Shown here: positions 1-7,611 of the stretch, in pieces
Numbering within the stretch: the stretch's first letter is position 1
Layout of the letters: the number at the start of each line of letters is the position of its first letter
NCBI RefSeq assembly: GCF_016918505.1
Contig: NZ_JAFFPZ010000015.1
Span: 1-64,000, forward strand
From: Desulforhopalus vacuolatus
GTDB taxonomy: Bacteria > Desulfobacterota > Desulfobulbia > Desulfobulbales > Desulfocapsaceae
Length of the DNA: 64,000 nt
Direction of reading: 5' to 3'
Made by a program: the position numbers and the translations under genes
The notes under the pieces: model-generated
Seen by the model: the letters and a program-made list of their open reading frames with translations, nothing else
Databases searched by the model: none
Told to the model about the DNA's origin: nothing

Positions 1-168
1 CAACATCACACACCTGAGTGCGCCTTCGTGGCACACAGTCGTCCGCATAACGGACGAAACACAAATTACGCTTTTCAAGCTCTTTATCAAGCTCGTCCAG
101 CACAATATTAGACAACAACGGAGAAAGTGGGCCTCCTTGAGGAGTACCCTCATCGACAGCTTGTATAA

Positions 169-568
169 TACCATTTCCATTTTGTATTGATTCATCACCA
201 TTGATGGAAAATCGGCACGGCGGTGGTTTCCCGCGATGTTGTTCTGTAGACAAGGCATGCCTTGTCTCTACGGTGGCGGCCATCAGCGAAATGGCAAGCA
301 TTACCGATAACCCGCTGCCATATCATTACCATGGGGTGATAACGGTGACACTACACATCCCTGGTGAAAAATCGCTACAACAGTGATTCCAGCAATGGTG
401 TTGTAGAGACAAGGCATGCCTTGTCTACACTGTGACGGGAAACGTAACGATAACAGTGGAATTACACAACCATTGGTGGGCTAAACTGGTAGTAATTCCC
501 GGAATTATTAAGAGCAGATACAACCGCGATTGAGCCCCCAAATGAGGTATAACTTAATAGGAATGGTA
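169..568. mobile_element. MITE-like element, family A copy 1 (inside the RT gene)
   Basis: A 400-bp insertion. Its ends are TACCATTTCC (169-178) and, inverted, GGAATGGTA (560-568). It is flanked by TAA at 166-168 and TAA at 569-571. Removing the element plus one TAA restores an open RT frame reading GGFIQAVDEGTPQGG on the minus strand, so this is a genuine insertion with a 3-bp duplication. The interior has two palindromes built on GACAAGGCATGCCTTGTC (about 247-270 and 412-435) and no credible gene. Confidence 0.8.
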
Positions 569-865
569 TAAAACCACCGATCATTACTCCGGATGTGAGG
601 AACTTACGTATGAGTTTCAAGAGCCGTTTGTCATGCACTTTTGTAGCGAGTCGGCTCATCAAGCGGTCGTGATTAACCCTGTCGAAAAATTTCGACAAAT
701 CAATACTGACTACTCGTTTTAAGCCTTTCTCAACATACTGTTTAGCATGATTGATAGCTCCATGTGCTGACCGTCCCGGACGGAACCCATAACTGAACTC
801 AGAAAACGTTGGATCCCAGATCATTTGAAGAACCTGCGCTATGGCCTGCTGAATCAGCCGGTCAA

Positions 866-886
866 GTCTCGAAGTCTTCGCTTATC
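866..886. repeat. Short (about 20 bp) near-palindromic repeat inserted in the RT
   Basis: The core GTCTCGAAGTCTTCGCTTAT recurs as GTCTTCGGAGTCTGCGCTTA at 981-1000 and GTCTCGAAGTCTCCGCTATC at 1505-1524. Two of the three copies sit exactly where the RT reading frame breaks, and both change the length by about 2 mod 3. The copies look like short insertions rather than ancestral coding sequence. Confidence 0.55.
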
Positions 887-1215
887 TGCAGGTATACCCA
901 GTAATCTAACGCCTCCCTGTGGTTTTGGGATTTCCTTCCTTCGAACCGGTAACGGTTGATATGTTCCGGCAAAAAGAGCCGTCTTCGGAGTCTGCGCTTA
1001 CCTATCTCCTCCCAATGTCGTCTCAGGTAACTCGGTAATTGATCGACGGTCATTCCATCGATACCTGGCGCACCCTTATTTGACCGAACCTGTTTCAAGG
1101 CCCGGCGCATGTTCTCCCGCTCAAAAATGATTTCCATGAGCCGGTTTCCTCCTGTCGAGGGATCGGTTAAATACGACGCTATACCCATTTCAGCTGACTG
1201 CTGCGCTATGATCAT

Positions 1216-1810
1216 AAGTACGTACCTCCATCTCTCTTTTCATTTATCCCCACCATTCGGCTGGGGCCACCGTTCGGGCCTTCATCCAGTCTGCCACCTC
1301 CCGGTTTTTTTTTTCTATTCACCGAGCTCATTTACTGGCCTGCTATGCCCTCTGCTGACTTCCGTTGTACGATAAGCGCACCTTGCGGTTTGCTCATTCA
1401 TCACATCAATGAGACACAACGGATCTCCGGGGGTGAATACATGTCTTTCCATACTGTGCCAACCACGCACCTGATCCTTAAAGATGGATAGAGGACTTAA
1501 GACTGTCTCGAAGTCTCCGCTATCTGCGCCATGGTCCCAATCAGATTCGCCTGACTCGATTTCTGTACGTCGCCCCGTACATTCGCGTTACCCTGCCGTA
1601 ACTGGGCTGTCTCCTTCAAGCCACCGTTACCGGATAACCGTTGCAATAACGCTACACCGTTACCGTTCCTTTCAGTCTCTCTCCACTTCGTGTCGTGGTC
1701 TCCGCTTCGCTCCGGCTCGCCTCCATCAGGCTGGGTCTGGGACTTGCTCATTATAGTCCGAGTTACTATGATGAACTCACCCTTAAGAACGTGTGCCGTG
1801 CCCGGCACAC
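1216..1810 (-). other. Likely 5' RNA part of the group II intron
   Basis: This is non-coding sequence directly upstream of the RT start. On the minus strand it begins near 1810 with GTGTGCCGGGCACGGCACAC, which resembles the GUGYG 5' end of group II introns. It includes the stretch CAACGGAAGTCAGCAGAGG, which in my recollection is typical of the region before the intron ORF in bacterial introns. I have not folded the RNA, and a third copy of the short repeat seen in the RT lies at 1505-1526. The boundaries are inferred. Confidence 0.45.
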
Positions 1811-1968
1811 AACCATACCATGCACGCGGACGGTAATTTCGCTGCGCTCCATTCCCGCCGGTGATGGCCGCGTTGGAAAGACTCAATACATAGCCGTGCA
1901 TCTTTGGCTAAAACAGTTTTGTCGTAGCTGGTCTTGATATTTTGTAGTCCATGGGCTACTCTATCAAT

Positions 1969-2133
1969 ATGGAATACGAGATCGAAAAAACTGAAAGCTT
2001 TGATAAATGGCTCAAGAAATTAAGAGATCGCAAGGCGGTACTCGCCATTACCGCCAGTATGCTGTGTGGCGGAGACAAATCAACGCAGAAAAAGGATATC
2101 AACAAAGCCAAAGAAATTGCTCAAACTATTTAG
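1969..2133 (+). pseudogene. RelE/HigB-like toxin (HI1419 type), internally deleted
   Basis: The start YEIEKTESFDKWLKKLRD and the end CGGDKSTQKKDINKAK are hallmarks of the roughly 95-100-residue 'addiction module killer' family (RelE superfamily). Here they are joined after only about 54 residues, so roughly 40 central residues of the toxin fold are missing in frame. The product should be inactive. The family begins M-x-YEI, which favours the ATG at 1969 over an in-frame ATG at 1951. The antitoxin gene follows 12 bp downstream and is intact. Confidence 0.8.
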
Positions 2134-2145
2134 AGAGGTGAAATT

Positions 2146-2439
2146 ATGGCTAACCAAACAACTCCTTATAACCCTTTCGACTACCTGGAATCCAAAGAGG
2201 AAATCAACGAATACCTGAACAACGCCTTTATGGACGATGACCCACGAATATTTATTGTCGCTCTTGGTTACTTGGCAAGAAAAAAAGGTATGGCGCAAGT
2301 TGCTAAAGAAACAGGCCTTAATCGTGAAAGCCTTTATAAATCTTTGTCTGGCGACGGTAATCCAGGCTTTGCTACCATAAAAAAAATAACCAAGGTACTT
2401 GGTGTTAATCTGGTGGCGCAACCTGAATATACTCACTAA
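2146..2439 (+). CDS. HigA-like antitoxin (HI1420-type addiction module antidote)
   Basis: A 97-residue helix-turn-helix protein. The segment MAQVAKETGLNRESLYKSLS followed by NPGFATIKKITKVLGVNL is the Xre/Cro-like DNA-binding part typical of putative addiction module antidote proteins. In this family the antitoxin binds the toxin and represses the shared promoter. It lies directly after the deleted toxin, with an AGAGAGGTGA ribosome site. With no active toxin it may act only as a repressor, or cross-react with related modules. Confidence 0.85.
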   Translation: MANQTTPYNPFDYLESKEEINEYLNNAFMDDDPRIFIVALGYLARKKGMAQVAKETGLNRESLYKSLSGDGNPGFATIKKITKVLGVNLVAQPEYTH

Positions 2440-2498
2440 TTTTTTTATTTTAGTGATGAATCAGACCCATTCTTTTATTAAAAAACGACTTTCCAGCC

Positions 2499-2617
2499 AA
2501 ACGCTGAACCCGACCGGGAGGACTGAGCCGCTTTGAAAAGGTGTCTGTTAAATCAAAGTCCCAGGTTTTTGAGAGGCTGTACCTGTTTCGCTCCCGGCCG
2601 GTTAGCTTAACGTTGTG
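2499..2617 (+). repeat. attC-like hairpin, integron cassette recombination site (candidate)
   Basis: AACGCTGAACCCGACCGGGAG (2499-2519) can pair imperfectly with CTCCCGGCCGGTTAGCTTAACGTT (2591-2614) around a roughly 70-nt loop. The arrangement, with unpaired bases and a CGTT crossover-type end, resembles attC sites. The terminal heptamer GTTGTGT deviates from GTTRRRY, so this is weaker than the site at 3318. It lies between two toxin-antitoxin modules, as expected for cassettes. Confidence 0.45.
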
Positions 2618-2665
2618 TGTTGAAAGAAAATTGCCATAGCATGATATCCGTGTTATTGTGAATCT

Positions 2666-2959
2666 ATGATAAAGACATTCAAGGACAAAGGCACAGAAGA
2701 TATATTTAATGGTAAAAATTCCAAAGATGCAAGGAATATATGCCCTCAAATCTTATGGAAAATTGCCTCAAGAAAACTTGATCAACTCGACTCGGCAACC
2801 AGATTAGATGACCTAAAAGTACCGCCAGGCAACATGCTCGAAGCTCTCAAAGGTAATCGTCAAGGCGAATATAGCATAAGAATCAATAACCAATTTCGCA
2901 TTTGCTTCGTTTGGTCTGATTATGGTCCTGATCTGGTTGAAATTATAGATTATCACTAA
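2666..2959 (+). CDS. higB: HigB-type toxin, RelE superfamily (mRNA interferase)
   Basis: A 97-residue protein of the plasmid-maintenance killer/HigB family: short N-terminal helix, the segment LDQLDSATRLDDLKVPPGN, then EYSIRINNQFRICFVW and a C-terminal VEIIDYH. These are the core strand, catalytic Arg and His regions conserved in HigB. The family cleaves ribosome-bound mRNA. Length is normal and the frame intact. Toxin precedes antitoxin, the usual higBA order, with a 16-bp gap to higA. Confidence 0.9.
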   Translation: MIKTFKDKGTEDIFNGKNSKDARNICPQILWKIASRKLDQLDSATRLDDLKVPPGNMLEALKGNRQGEYSIRINNQFRICFVWSDYGPDLVEIIDYH

Positions 2960-2975
2960 AATACAGAGGTCAGTT

Positions 2976-3323
2976 ATGGTAAGAGTACCGACTCATAGAG
3001 AGCCAACACATCCAGGTGAGATGCTAATAGAAGAATTTTTGAGCCCCATGGGTATAACACAAAAAGATCTTGCAGACTCAATACATGTTTCCTATCAGCG
3101 GATAAATGAAATTATTAATAAAAAACGAGGCATTACTCCGAGTACAGCTCTGCGTTTAGCTAAATTCTTTGGGGTATCCGAAGATTTTTGGATGAATTTA
3201 CAATTAAGGTGTGACTTATATAAAACAAAACAAGCCGAAGAAAAAACTCTAAACGATATTAAACCGTTCAGCAATAAATCCAATCAAAGAAAAAATAAAG
3301 ATATCACACAACCAGGCGTTTAA
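2976..3323 (+). CDS. higA: HigA antitoxin, Xre-family HTH
   Basis: A 115-residue protein with the HigA/VapI signature HPGEMLIEEFLSPMGITQ, then a helix-turn-helix (QKDLADSIHVSYQRINEIIN), RGITPSTALRLAKFFGVSEDFWMNLQ and a basic tail. It should neutralise the upstream HigB and repress the operon. Its stop codon lies inside the attC-like site at 3318-3367, a compact layout typical of integron cassettes. Confidence 0.9.
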   Translation: MVRVPTHREPTHPGEMLIEEFLSPMGITQKDLADSIHVSYQRINEIINKKRGITPSTALRLAKFFGVSEDFWMNLQLRCDLYKTKQAEEKTLNDIKPFSNKSNQRKNKDITQPGV

Positions 3324-3367
3324 CTGGACCCGCAAAACAGCGCGGTCCGGTTAACTCAACGTTAAAT
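3318..3367 (+). repeat. attC site candidate (integron cassette end)
   Basis: A compact 50-bp hairpin. It starts with GTTTAAC (3318-3324, fits RYYYAAC) and ends with GTTAAAT (3361-3367, fits GTTRRRY). Inner arms TGGACCCGC and GCGGTCCGG surround a short loop. Both consensus boxes fit and the site overlaps the end of higA, so this is the best-supported attC in the window. No integron integrase is visible here. Confidence 0.65.
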
Positions 3368-3608
3368 GAGACCGCTCTGCGGCCTCATTTAACGGGGCTT
3401 GCAATCGTGGATTGCCTGGCCAAGTGTCCCGCTCCGCGCTCCACTTAACACTTAACAGAAGGTCGAACGAGGCGAACGAGGAACGAGGCGGCGAACGAGG
3501 GTCGGGACAAGGTAAGTGTTTGTATTCGTGTGACTCTTATACCTGTCAATAATGCGTTTTTTAGGCTCAAAAACGTTCATATAGATCTGCATTAGAAAAT
3601 AATTTCTT
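3368..3608. repeat. Gene-free stretch with hairpins and GAACGAGG tandem repeats
   Basis: No gene is seen. ATTTAACGGGGCTTGC and CCACTTAACACTTAAC resemble pieces of further attC sites. At about 3463-3499 the unit GAACGAGG is repeated about four times with small changes. The last 50 bases, from TTAGGCTCAAAAACGTT, are shared with the sequence before the second transposase copy (5116-5173), so they belong to that mobile unit. Confidence 0.5.
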
Positions 3609-4395
3609 ATGGCGAGAGCAAAACGGCATTATATTCCTGGTCAAGTATGGCATCTTACCCACAGATGCCACAAGAGGTTTTTACTTAAATTGAAAATGGA
3701 CCGTCGGAATTGGGTCCAGTGGTTGTATGCTGCCAAAAAGCGATACGGTTTGGTAATTCTCAATTACTGTGTTACTTCCAATCATATTCATTTACTCGTT
3801 CAAGATGCAGGAAAGAGATGTCATACCTCGATCTCTGCAGTTGATTGCTGGAAGAACCGGGCAAGAATACAATATGAGAAAAAAGAGGAAAGGAGCTTTT
3901 TGGGAGGATCGATACCATTCAACTGCAGTGGAGACCGAACAGCACCTGCTGAGATGCCTTGTCTATATTAATTGTAACATGGTTCGTGCTGGTGTCGTTG
4001 TACATCCCTCTGAGTGGCCTTTTTGTGGATATAATGAAATCCAGATGCCTAAAAGGAAGTCAGTGCTCATTGATTATCAAAAGTTAGCGAAACTTACAGG
4101 GTTTGCATCTTATAGTACCTTCCGAGAGACTCACAAAGAATTGGTAAGTGAATCCGTTACCAACAGGACCTGCGGCAGGCAACCGGGTTGGAGTGAAAGT
4201 GTAGCTGTAGGAAACCGAATTTTTGTAGAAACAATTCATTCGAAATTGGGATTTCGTGGTAAAGGTCGGAAGGTTTTAGAACATGACATCGGATTTCAAC
4301 TTCGTGAAAAACACATAATCTATAATGTCGAATATGATGGTAGAAATGAAGATATAGGCTCAATAAACACCTCTGAATGGGACGTTAATTTGTAA
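3609..4395 (+). pseudogene. Y1 (HUH) REP-associated-type transposase, copy 1, frameshifted
   Basis: MARAKRHYIPGQVWHLTHRC and TSNHIHLLVQD (the HxH metal-binding motif) mark a Y1_Tnp/RAYT-like transposase. At about 3811, after VQDAGKR, a dinucleotide is missing: copy 2 has AAAGAGAGATG where this copy has AAAGAGATG. The rest continues in another frame from 3816 (DVIPRSLQLIAGRTGQEYN, GAFWEDRYHSTAVE). Together the two frames give about 260 residues, full length for the family, with only this one lesion. RAYT-type enzymes nick single-stranded hairpin ends. Confidence 0.85.
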
Positions 4396-4507
4396 TCAGA
4401 GAGTTAACGTGGTCCGACCCCGTTTGACGATCATACTTGGCACCCGGTCACCTGTACGTTAACCATTTGAAAATATCCTCCTTGCCAAAAGCTTTTTTAT
4501 GATCTAT

Positions 4508-4542
4508 ATTAAAACCAATAAAAAAACTTTATATAGATCTAA
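4508..4542. promoter_or_regulatory. Inverted repeat, probable operator of the relBE-like module
   Basis: ATAGATC-type half-sites (GATCTATATT and TATATAGATC) flank an AT-rich spacer just before the antitoxin gene, with AAAGGAGG as ribosome site at about 4542-4549. Autoregulation by the antitoxin-toxin complex at such palindromes is usual for the family. Assignment is by position only. Confidence 0.4.
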
Positions 4543-4553
4543 AGGAGGTCGAA

Positions 4554-4805
4554 ATGGAATCAGTTTTGGCAAAATGCTCAGCAAGTATTTCAGAGCTAAA
4601 AAAGAATCCTTCCTCTCTTATCGAACAGGCGGAAGGTGAACCTATAGCTATCTTAAACCATAATAAACCGACGGCATATCTTATCCCCGCTGATACATAC
4701 GAAATAATGCTTGAACAAATCGAAGATTATCAATTTGGCTTAATTATTAAAGAACGGCAGCATGAAAAAGAGTTTGCTGTAGACGTGGACATAGATGAGC
4801 TATAG
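4554..4805 (+). CDS. Phd/YefM-family antitoxin
   Basis: An 83-residue protein with the Phd/YefM pattern: SISELKKNPSSLIEQAEGEPIAI, then NHNKPTAYLIPADTYEIMLE, and an acidic C-terminal tail (EFAVDVDIDEL) that would contact the toxin. The N-terminal half binds DNA in this family. Its last codons overlap the start of the toxin gene by 11 bp, so the two are translationally coupled. A strong AAAGGAGG ribosome site precedes it. Confidence 0.9.
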   Translation: MESVLAKCSASISELKKNPSSLIEQAEGEPIAILNHNKPTAYLIPADTYEIMLEQIEDYQFGLIIKERQHEKEFAVDVDIDEL

Positions 4806-5076
4806 CCTTAAATTCCTTCCATCGGCATTAAAGGAGTGGAAAAAACTCGATAGTCCTTTGCAGAAGCAATTCAAGAAAAAACTTGCTGAAAGACTTGAAA
4901 AACCACGAATTATTTCAGCTAAACTATCTGGATTTGAAAATCATTACAAAATCAAACTGAAAGCAAGTGGGTATAGACTTGTTTATGAAGTTGTTGACTC
5001 TGAACTTATTGTGTATGTGATCGCTGTTGGGAAGCGAGAACGCAATGCTGTTTATAAAAAAGCGAAAAGTAGATGA
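4795..5076 (+). CDS. relE: RelE-family toxin (mRNA interferase)
   Basis: A 93-residue protein, intact and of normal length: YSLKFLPSALKEWKKLD, then KLSGFENHYKIKLKASGYRL and VYEVVDSELIVYVIAVGKRE are the conserved RelE/StbE strands and basic active-site region. RelE cuts mRNA in the ribosomal A site. It follows its antitoxin with an 11-bp overlap. The cassette-like end at 5081 lies five bases after its stop. Confidence 0.92.
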   Translation: MSYSLKFLPSALKEWKKLDSPLQKQFKKKLAERLEKPRIISAKLSGFENHYKIKLKASGYRLVYEVVDSELIVYVIAVGKRERNAVYKKAKSR

Positions 5077-5080
5077 ATTC

Positions 5081-5120
5081 GGTTAACAAAACGCTGCAGC
5101 CGACCCGGGGGGCTAACTTA
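5081..5120 (+). repeat. Partial attC-like site, interrupted by the transposase copy
   Basis: GGTTAACAAAACGCTGCAGC, then CGACCCGGGGGGCTAACTTA, has the inner arms of an attC hairpin similar in layout to classical cassette ends. The expected GTTRRRY end is replaced by the leader of transposase copy 2 (TTAGGCTCAAAAACG). The simplest reading is an attC cut by insertion of the Y1 unit. Confidence 0.4.
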
Positions 5121-5173
5121 GGCTCAAAAACGTTAATATAGATCTGCATTAGTGCATTAGAAAATAATTTCTT

Positions 5174-5586
5174 ATGGCGAGAGCAAAACGGCATTATATT
5201 CCTGGTCAAGTATGACATCTTACCCACAGATGCCACAAGAGGGACTTTTTACTTAAATTGAAAATGGACCGTCGGAATTGGGTCCAGTGGTTGTATGCTG
5301 CCAAAAAACGATACGGTTTGGTAATTCTCAATTACTGTGTTATACCATTTCTATTAAGTTATGCTCGTTTTACATCCTGTTTATCCATTCGTAATCGCCA
5401 AAGAAGATGTAAAATTGATCTCATTGTAGAAACGTCCGTTGTGCTGGAGACGCCCAAATTGGTCGTCTCTACAAAGACCTTTTGCTTTTTCCCGTCCCCC
5501 TGCCTTTAAATCTACCAATACAAAGTGGAAATGGTGTTACTTCCAATCATATTCATTTACTCGTTCAAGATGCAGGAAAGAGAGAT
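5174..5586 (+). pseudogene. Y1 transposase, copy 2, nonsense-mutated and split by a MITE
   Basis: Near-identical at DNA level to copy 1 (3609 onward). It has an in-frame TGA replacing the Trp codon of GQVWHLT, a small insertion after CCACAAGAGG, and a 194-bp family A element at 5343-5536. It retains the intact GAGAGATG that copy 1 has lost. Homology ends at about 5586 where a family B repeat begins, so the 3' half is missing. Confidence 0.85.
5343..5536. mobile_element. MITE-like element, family A copy 2 (inside transposase copy 2)
   Basis: Starts TACCATTTC and ends GAAATGGTG, flanked by TTA (5340-5342 and 5537-5539). Comparison with transposase copy 1, which reads straight through GTGTTACTTCC, gives the empty site directly. 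The interior carries GTCGTCTCTAC-type inverted repeats and a pyrimidine tract, and no gene. Confidence 0.88.
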
Positions 5587-5751
5587 GGGTTCCTTGAATA
5601 ATCTTGTATTTCGTTCATATTCGAGGCACAGGAAGAAATTTACCGCAGGTATATAATTGATATCTCGACGTCTCGTTCTTCGCTTTGTCGGAGGATAAAT
5701 TTTTGACTGTAACGAAGAAGATGGGCGAAAGACTGATTATTCAAGGTAGCT
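5587..5751. mobile_element. MITE-like element, family B copy 1
   Basis: About 165 bp, beginning GGGTTCCTTGAATAATCTTG and ending GATTATTCAAGGTAGC, so the ends are inverted repeats of CCTTGAATAATC. Very similar to 45017-45180; more diverged copies lie at 9701-9859 and 15735-15883. It truncates transposase copy 2. 5752-5817 is pyrimidine-rich spacer. Confidence 0.75.
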
Positions 5752-5817
5752 ATTCGTGCCCATTCGTGGTTCCGTCTTTTGCTTTTTCCCGTCTCCCGTC
5801 TCCTTTCTCCCTGTCTT

Positions 5818-6915
5818 TCAATTCTCACCCTTTATGATTGACATCCCCGGGATAAGGGTCTGGGTTGAGCTGACTCCGGGCCACTGACGGATAGTCTCCT
5901 GGGTAAACTGAGAGATCAGTTCGGCATCAGAGCTGAGCAGGTCGCGATGAAGGGTGATGCGGATCAGCAGATCGAAGCTGCCGTGGACGGTGTGGATCTC
6001 GCGGATCTCATCGAGCTCTTTCATCCTGCGCAGGAGTTCTTTCTCTTCCTTGCCGTCGATATTGAGCAGCATGAAAACGGTAATCTCCCGTTTCATCTCG
6101 GGGTAATCCTGTTCACTGCGGTTCATCATATCCATGCGGAAGGCCTCCATGTCGGTGGGGATGAGTTTGTCGAATTTTATACCATATTTACGTGTCCTGC
6201 CGAGTTGCCACTGGTGGGTTGAGATGTAAAGACAGAGGTCAGCGGAGGTGCGCCGGGGAAAGGCCTCCAACAGACCGCTGCGTTCAACAAGTATATTCAG
6301 CGGCAGGTAAATGGTGTCATACCAGTCGCGGGCCGCTTCCCCAATATTGCTGCCCCATTTTTCACTGGAGACTAAATGTTTCTGATGCTCGGCAATCTGC
6401 CAGTCGAAGCGGGCAAACTGGCCGGGTTCGGTGAGGTCAATGATCTCCGGCAGATGGTATTTCTCTTTGAATTCACTTTTTTCACGGTAGAGAATACTCT
6501 TCAGGGAGTTGTCAGAGGGCAGCAGCTCGATGATGCGTGAGAGAATCTCCCTGCATCCCAGCTCCCGCGCAGCCTGGTAGCGATGGTGCCCGTCGAGGAT
6601 ATAGAAATCATCCTTGATTTGATAGAGGGCTATGGAAGGGATGGCGCGTCCGTCACGCATGGCGCGTAAGATTCCCTCCAGGCGTTCGCTGCGGTGGTGT
6701 GAGCCGCGGCGCACCTTAAACTCGCGGTCAAAATCGTGATATCGGCCGACGCTGCCGACGATTCGTTCCAGCGGAACCATCAGGGTGCCGCGTTTCACTG
6801 CGTCCCAGGCGCCTTCCTGCTGCTGGCGGAGATTGAAACTGCTTTCCGGAGTTTCCTTTTTCTTTTTGCCGGTGACAAAGGAGGAAACCTTTTCAAGGAT
6901 CGATTTCGAGGACAT
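5818..6915 (-). CDS. ParB-like nuclease-domain protein with a Lrp/AsnC ligand-binding C-terminus
   Basis: The N-terminal half contains a ParB/sulfiredoxin-like domain: RHxRSERLEGILRAM, then YILDGHHRYQAARELGC, the GxHRxxA box. The last 95 residues (EITVFMLLNIDGKE...HTVHGSFDLLIRI...) look like the effector-binding RAM domain of Lrp/AsnC regulators without a DNA-binding HTH. The ATG at 6915 gives 365 residues and overlaps the upstream phosphoesterase by 23 bp; an earlier in-frame ATG at 7002 would overlap by 110 bp and adds a low-complexity leader. The combination suggests ligand-sensing coupled to a nucleotide- or DNA-binding domain. No precise function is assigned. Confidence 0.75.
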   Translation of the reverse strand: MSSKSILEKVSSFVTGKKKKETPESSFNLRQQQEGAWDAVKRGTLMVPLERIVGSVGRYHDFDREFKVRRGSHHRSERLEGILRAMRDGRAIPSIALYQIKDDFYILDGHHRYQAARELGCREILSRIIELLPSDNSLKSILYREKSEFKEKYHLPEIIDLTEPGQFARFDWQIAEHQKHLVSSEKWGSNIGEAARDWYDTIYLPLNILVERSGLLEAFPRRTSADLCLYISTHQWQLGRTRKYGIKFDKLIPTDMEAFRMDMMNRSEQDYPEMKREITVFMLLNIDGKEEKELLRRMKELDEIREIHTVHGSFDLLIRITLHRDLLSSDAELISQFTQETIRQWPGVSSTQTLIPGMSIIKGEN

Positions 6916-7486
6916 AAGATCCGAAACAGTTAATGATGGTGGTTGAGCCGAGGGTGATAATACGCTCGGCGTCGGAGGTGAAATGCCTGTGGATGTGGCC
7001 ATGGAGCAGGTATTTCGGACGATAACGGTGGATAAATTTCACGAAGCAGGGGAAGCCGCGGTGGGGCTGATCCTCCCGATCTCCGAAACCGCGCGGCGGG
7101 GCATGGGTGATGACGATATCGGGTGCTCCCCGACGCCAGAAAAGAAAACGCATGCTGCGAATAAAGCGGGTCATCTCCTTCTCGGAATATTGATTGACTC
7201 CGTAGTTGTACCAGCGGGATCCGGAGAACCCGACGATGCGCAGTCCGTGGAGGGTGACCATGCGCCGGTGCAGCGGAGTACAGCCCACCGGAGGTCTCGT
7301 TTTATGGCGGTTATCGTGGTTGCCGAGGACGTAAAAAAGCGGGGCGTCGTAAAGGTTCCGCAGGGAGATGAGATATTCCGGGGGCAGGTCACCGCAGGCG
7401 ATTATGGCCTCGAAGCTGCTGCGGCGGGCGCAGGGTGCTTCGAGGAGTTTTTTCTCGACGATATCTGAGACCACCAACAGTTTCAT
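6893..7486 (-). CDS. Calcineurin-like metallophosphoesterase
   Basis: A 197-residue protein with the metallophosphoesterase motifs in order: SDIVEK (first metal Asp), CGDLP, GNHDNR, ITHAPPRG and LHGHIH. Such small cytosolic enzymes hydrolyse phosphodiesters; the substrate is not predictable here. The first motif lacks the usual D-x-H, having DIV, which is seen in some subfamilies. It is the first gene of a two-gene operon with the ParB/Lrp-like gene, which it overlaps. Confidence 0.85.
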   Translation of the reverse strand: MKLLVVSDIVEKKLLEAPCARRSSFEAIIACGDLPPEYLISLRNLYDAPLFYVLGNHDNRHKTRPPVGCTPLHRRMVTLHGLRIVGFSGSRWYNYGVNQYSEKEMTRFIRSMRFLFWRRGAPDIVITHAPPRGFGDREDQPHRGFPCFVKFIHRYRPKYLLHGHIHRHFTSDAERIITLGSTTIINCFGSYVLEIDP

Positions 7487-7611
7487 GCGGGCTCTTTGAG
7501 GTTGAGGGAGAGGGCAGCCTGTTTGTTTCCCCGGAAAGGGGCTCCGCAGAGCCCCTTTGCAGTTGATAAACGAGGTTGAACCAGTTGTTGACCAGTGCCT
7601 CTCTGTTATTT

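Larger units (their letters stand above)
1..1215 (-). pseudogene. Group II intron reverse transcriptase/maturase (LtrA-like), broken
   Basis: The minus strand carries recognisable blocks of a bacterial group II intron RT. The N-terminal block has GAPGIDGMTVDQLPSYLRRH. A frame-shifted block reads ALFAGTYQPLP then EIPKPQGGVRLLGIP. A palm block reads FSYGFRPGRSAHGAI with SIDLSKFFDRVNHD. The catalytic block GTPQGGPLSPLL...RYADD lies at about 30-165. Frame is lost at two roughly 20-bp insertions (about 866-886 and 981-1000). A 400-bp repeat element (169-568) splits the gene just before GTPQGG. RT similarity also stops near base 33, after YADDC. The family normally reverse-transcribes and splices its host intron; this copy cannot be functional. 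It continues, or is cut, beyond the window start. Confidence 0.9.

Noticed and set aside
1-1215. Diversity-generating retroelement or retron RT
   Set aside because: The motif set and the upstream non-coding region are those of group II intron maturases; no template/variable repeat or msr-msd structure was found.
3461-3500. CRISPR-like short repeats
   Set aside because: GAACGAGG units are too short, contiguous and without spacers; no cas genes are present. No CRISPR array was seen anywhere in the window.
4398-4467. attC-like hairpin GAGTTAACGTGGTCCGACC...GTACGTTAACCATTTG
   Set aside because: Neither end fits RYYYAAC/GTTRRRY in either orientation; kept out of the feature list although it may be a decayed cassette end.
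5211-5216. In-frame TGA in transposase copy 2 as selenocysteine
   Set aside because: Copy 1 has TGG (Trp) there, the gene has other lesions, and no SECIS-like hairpin is evident.
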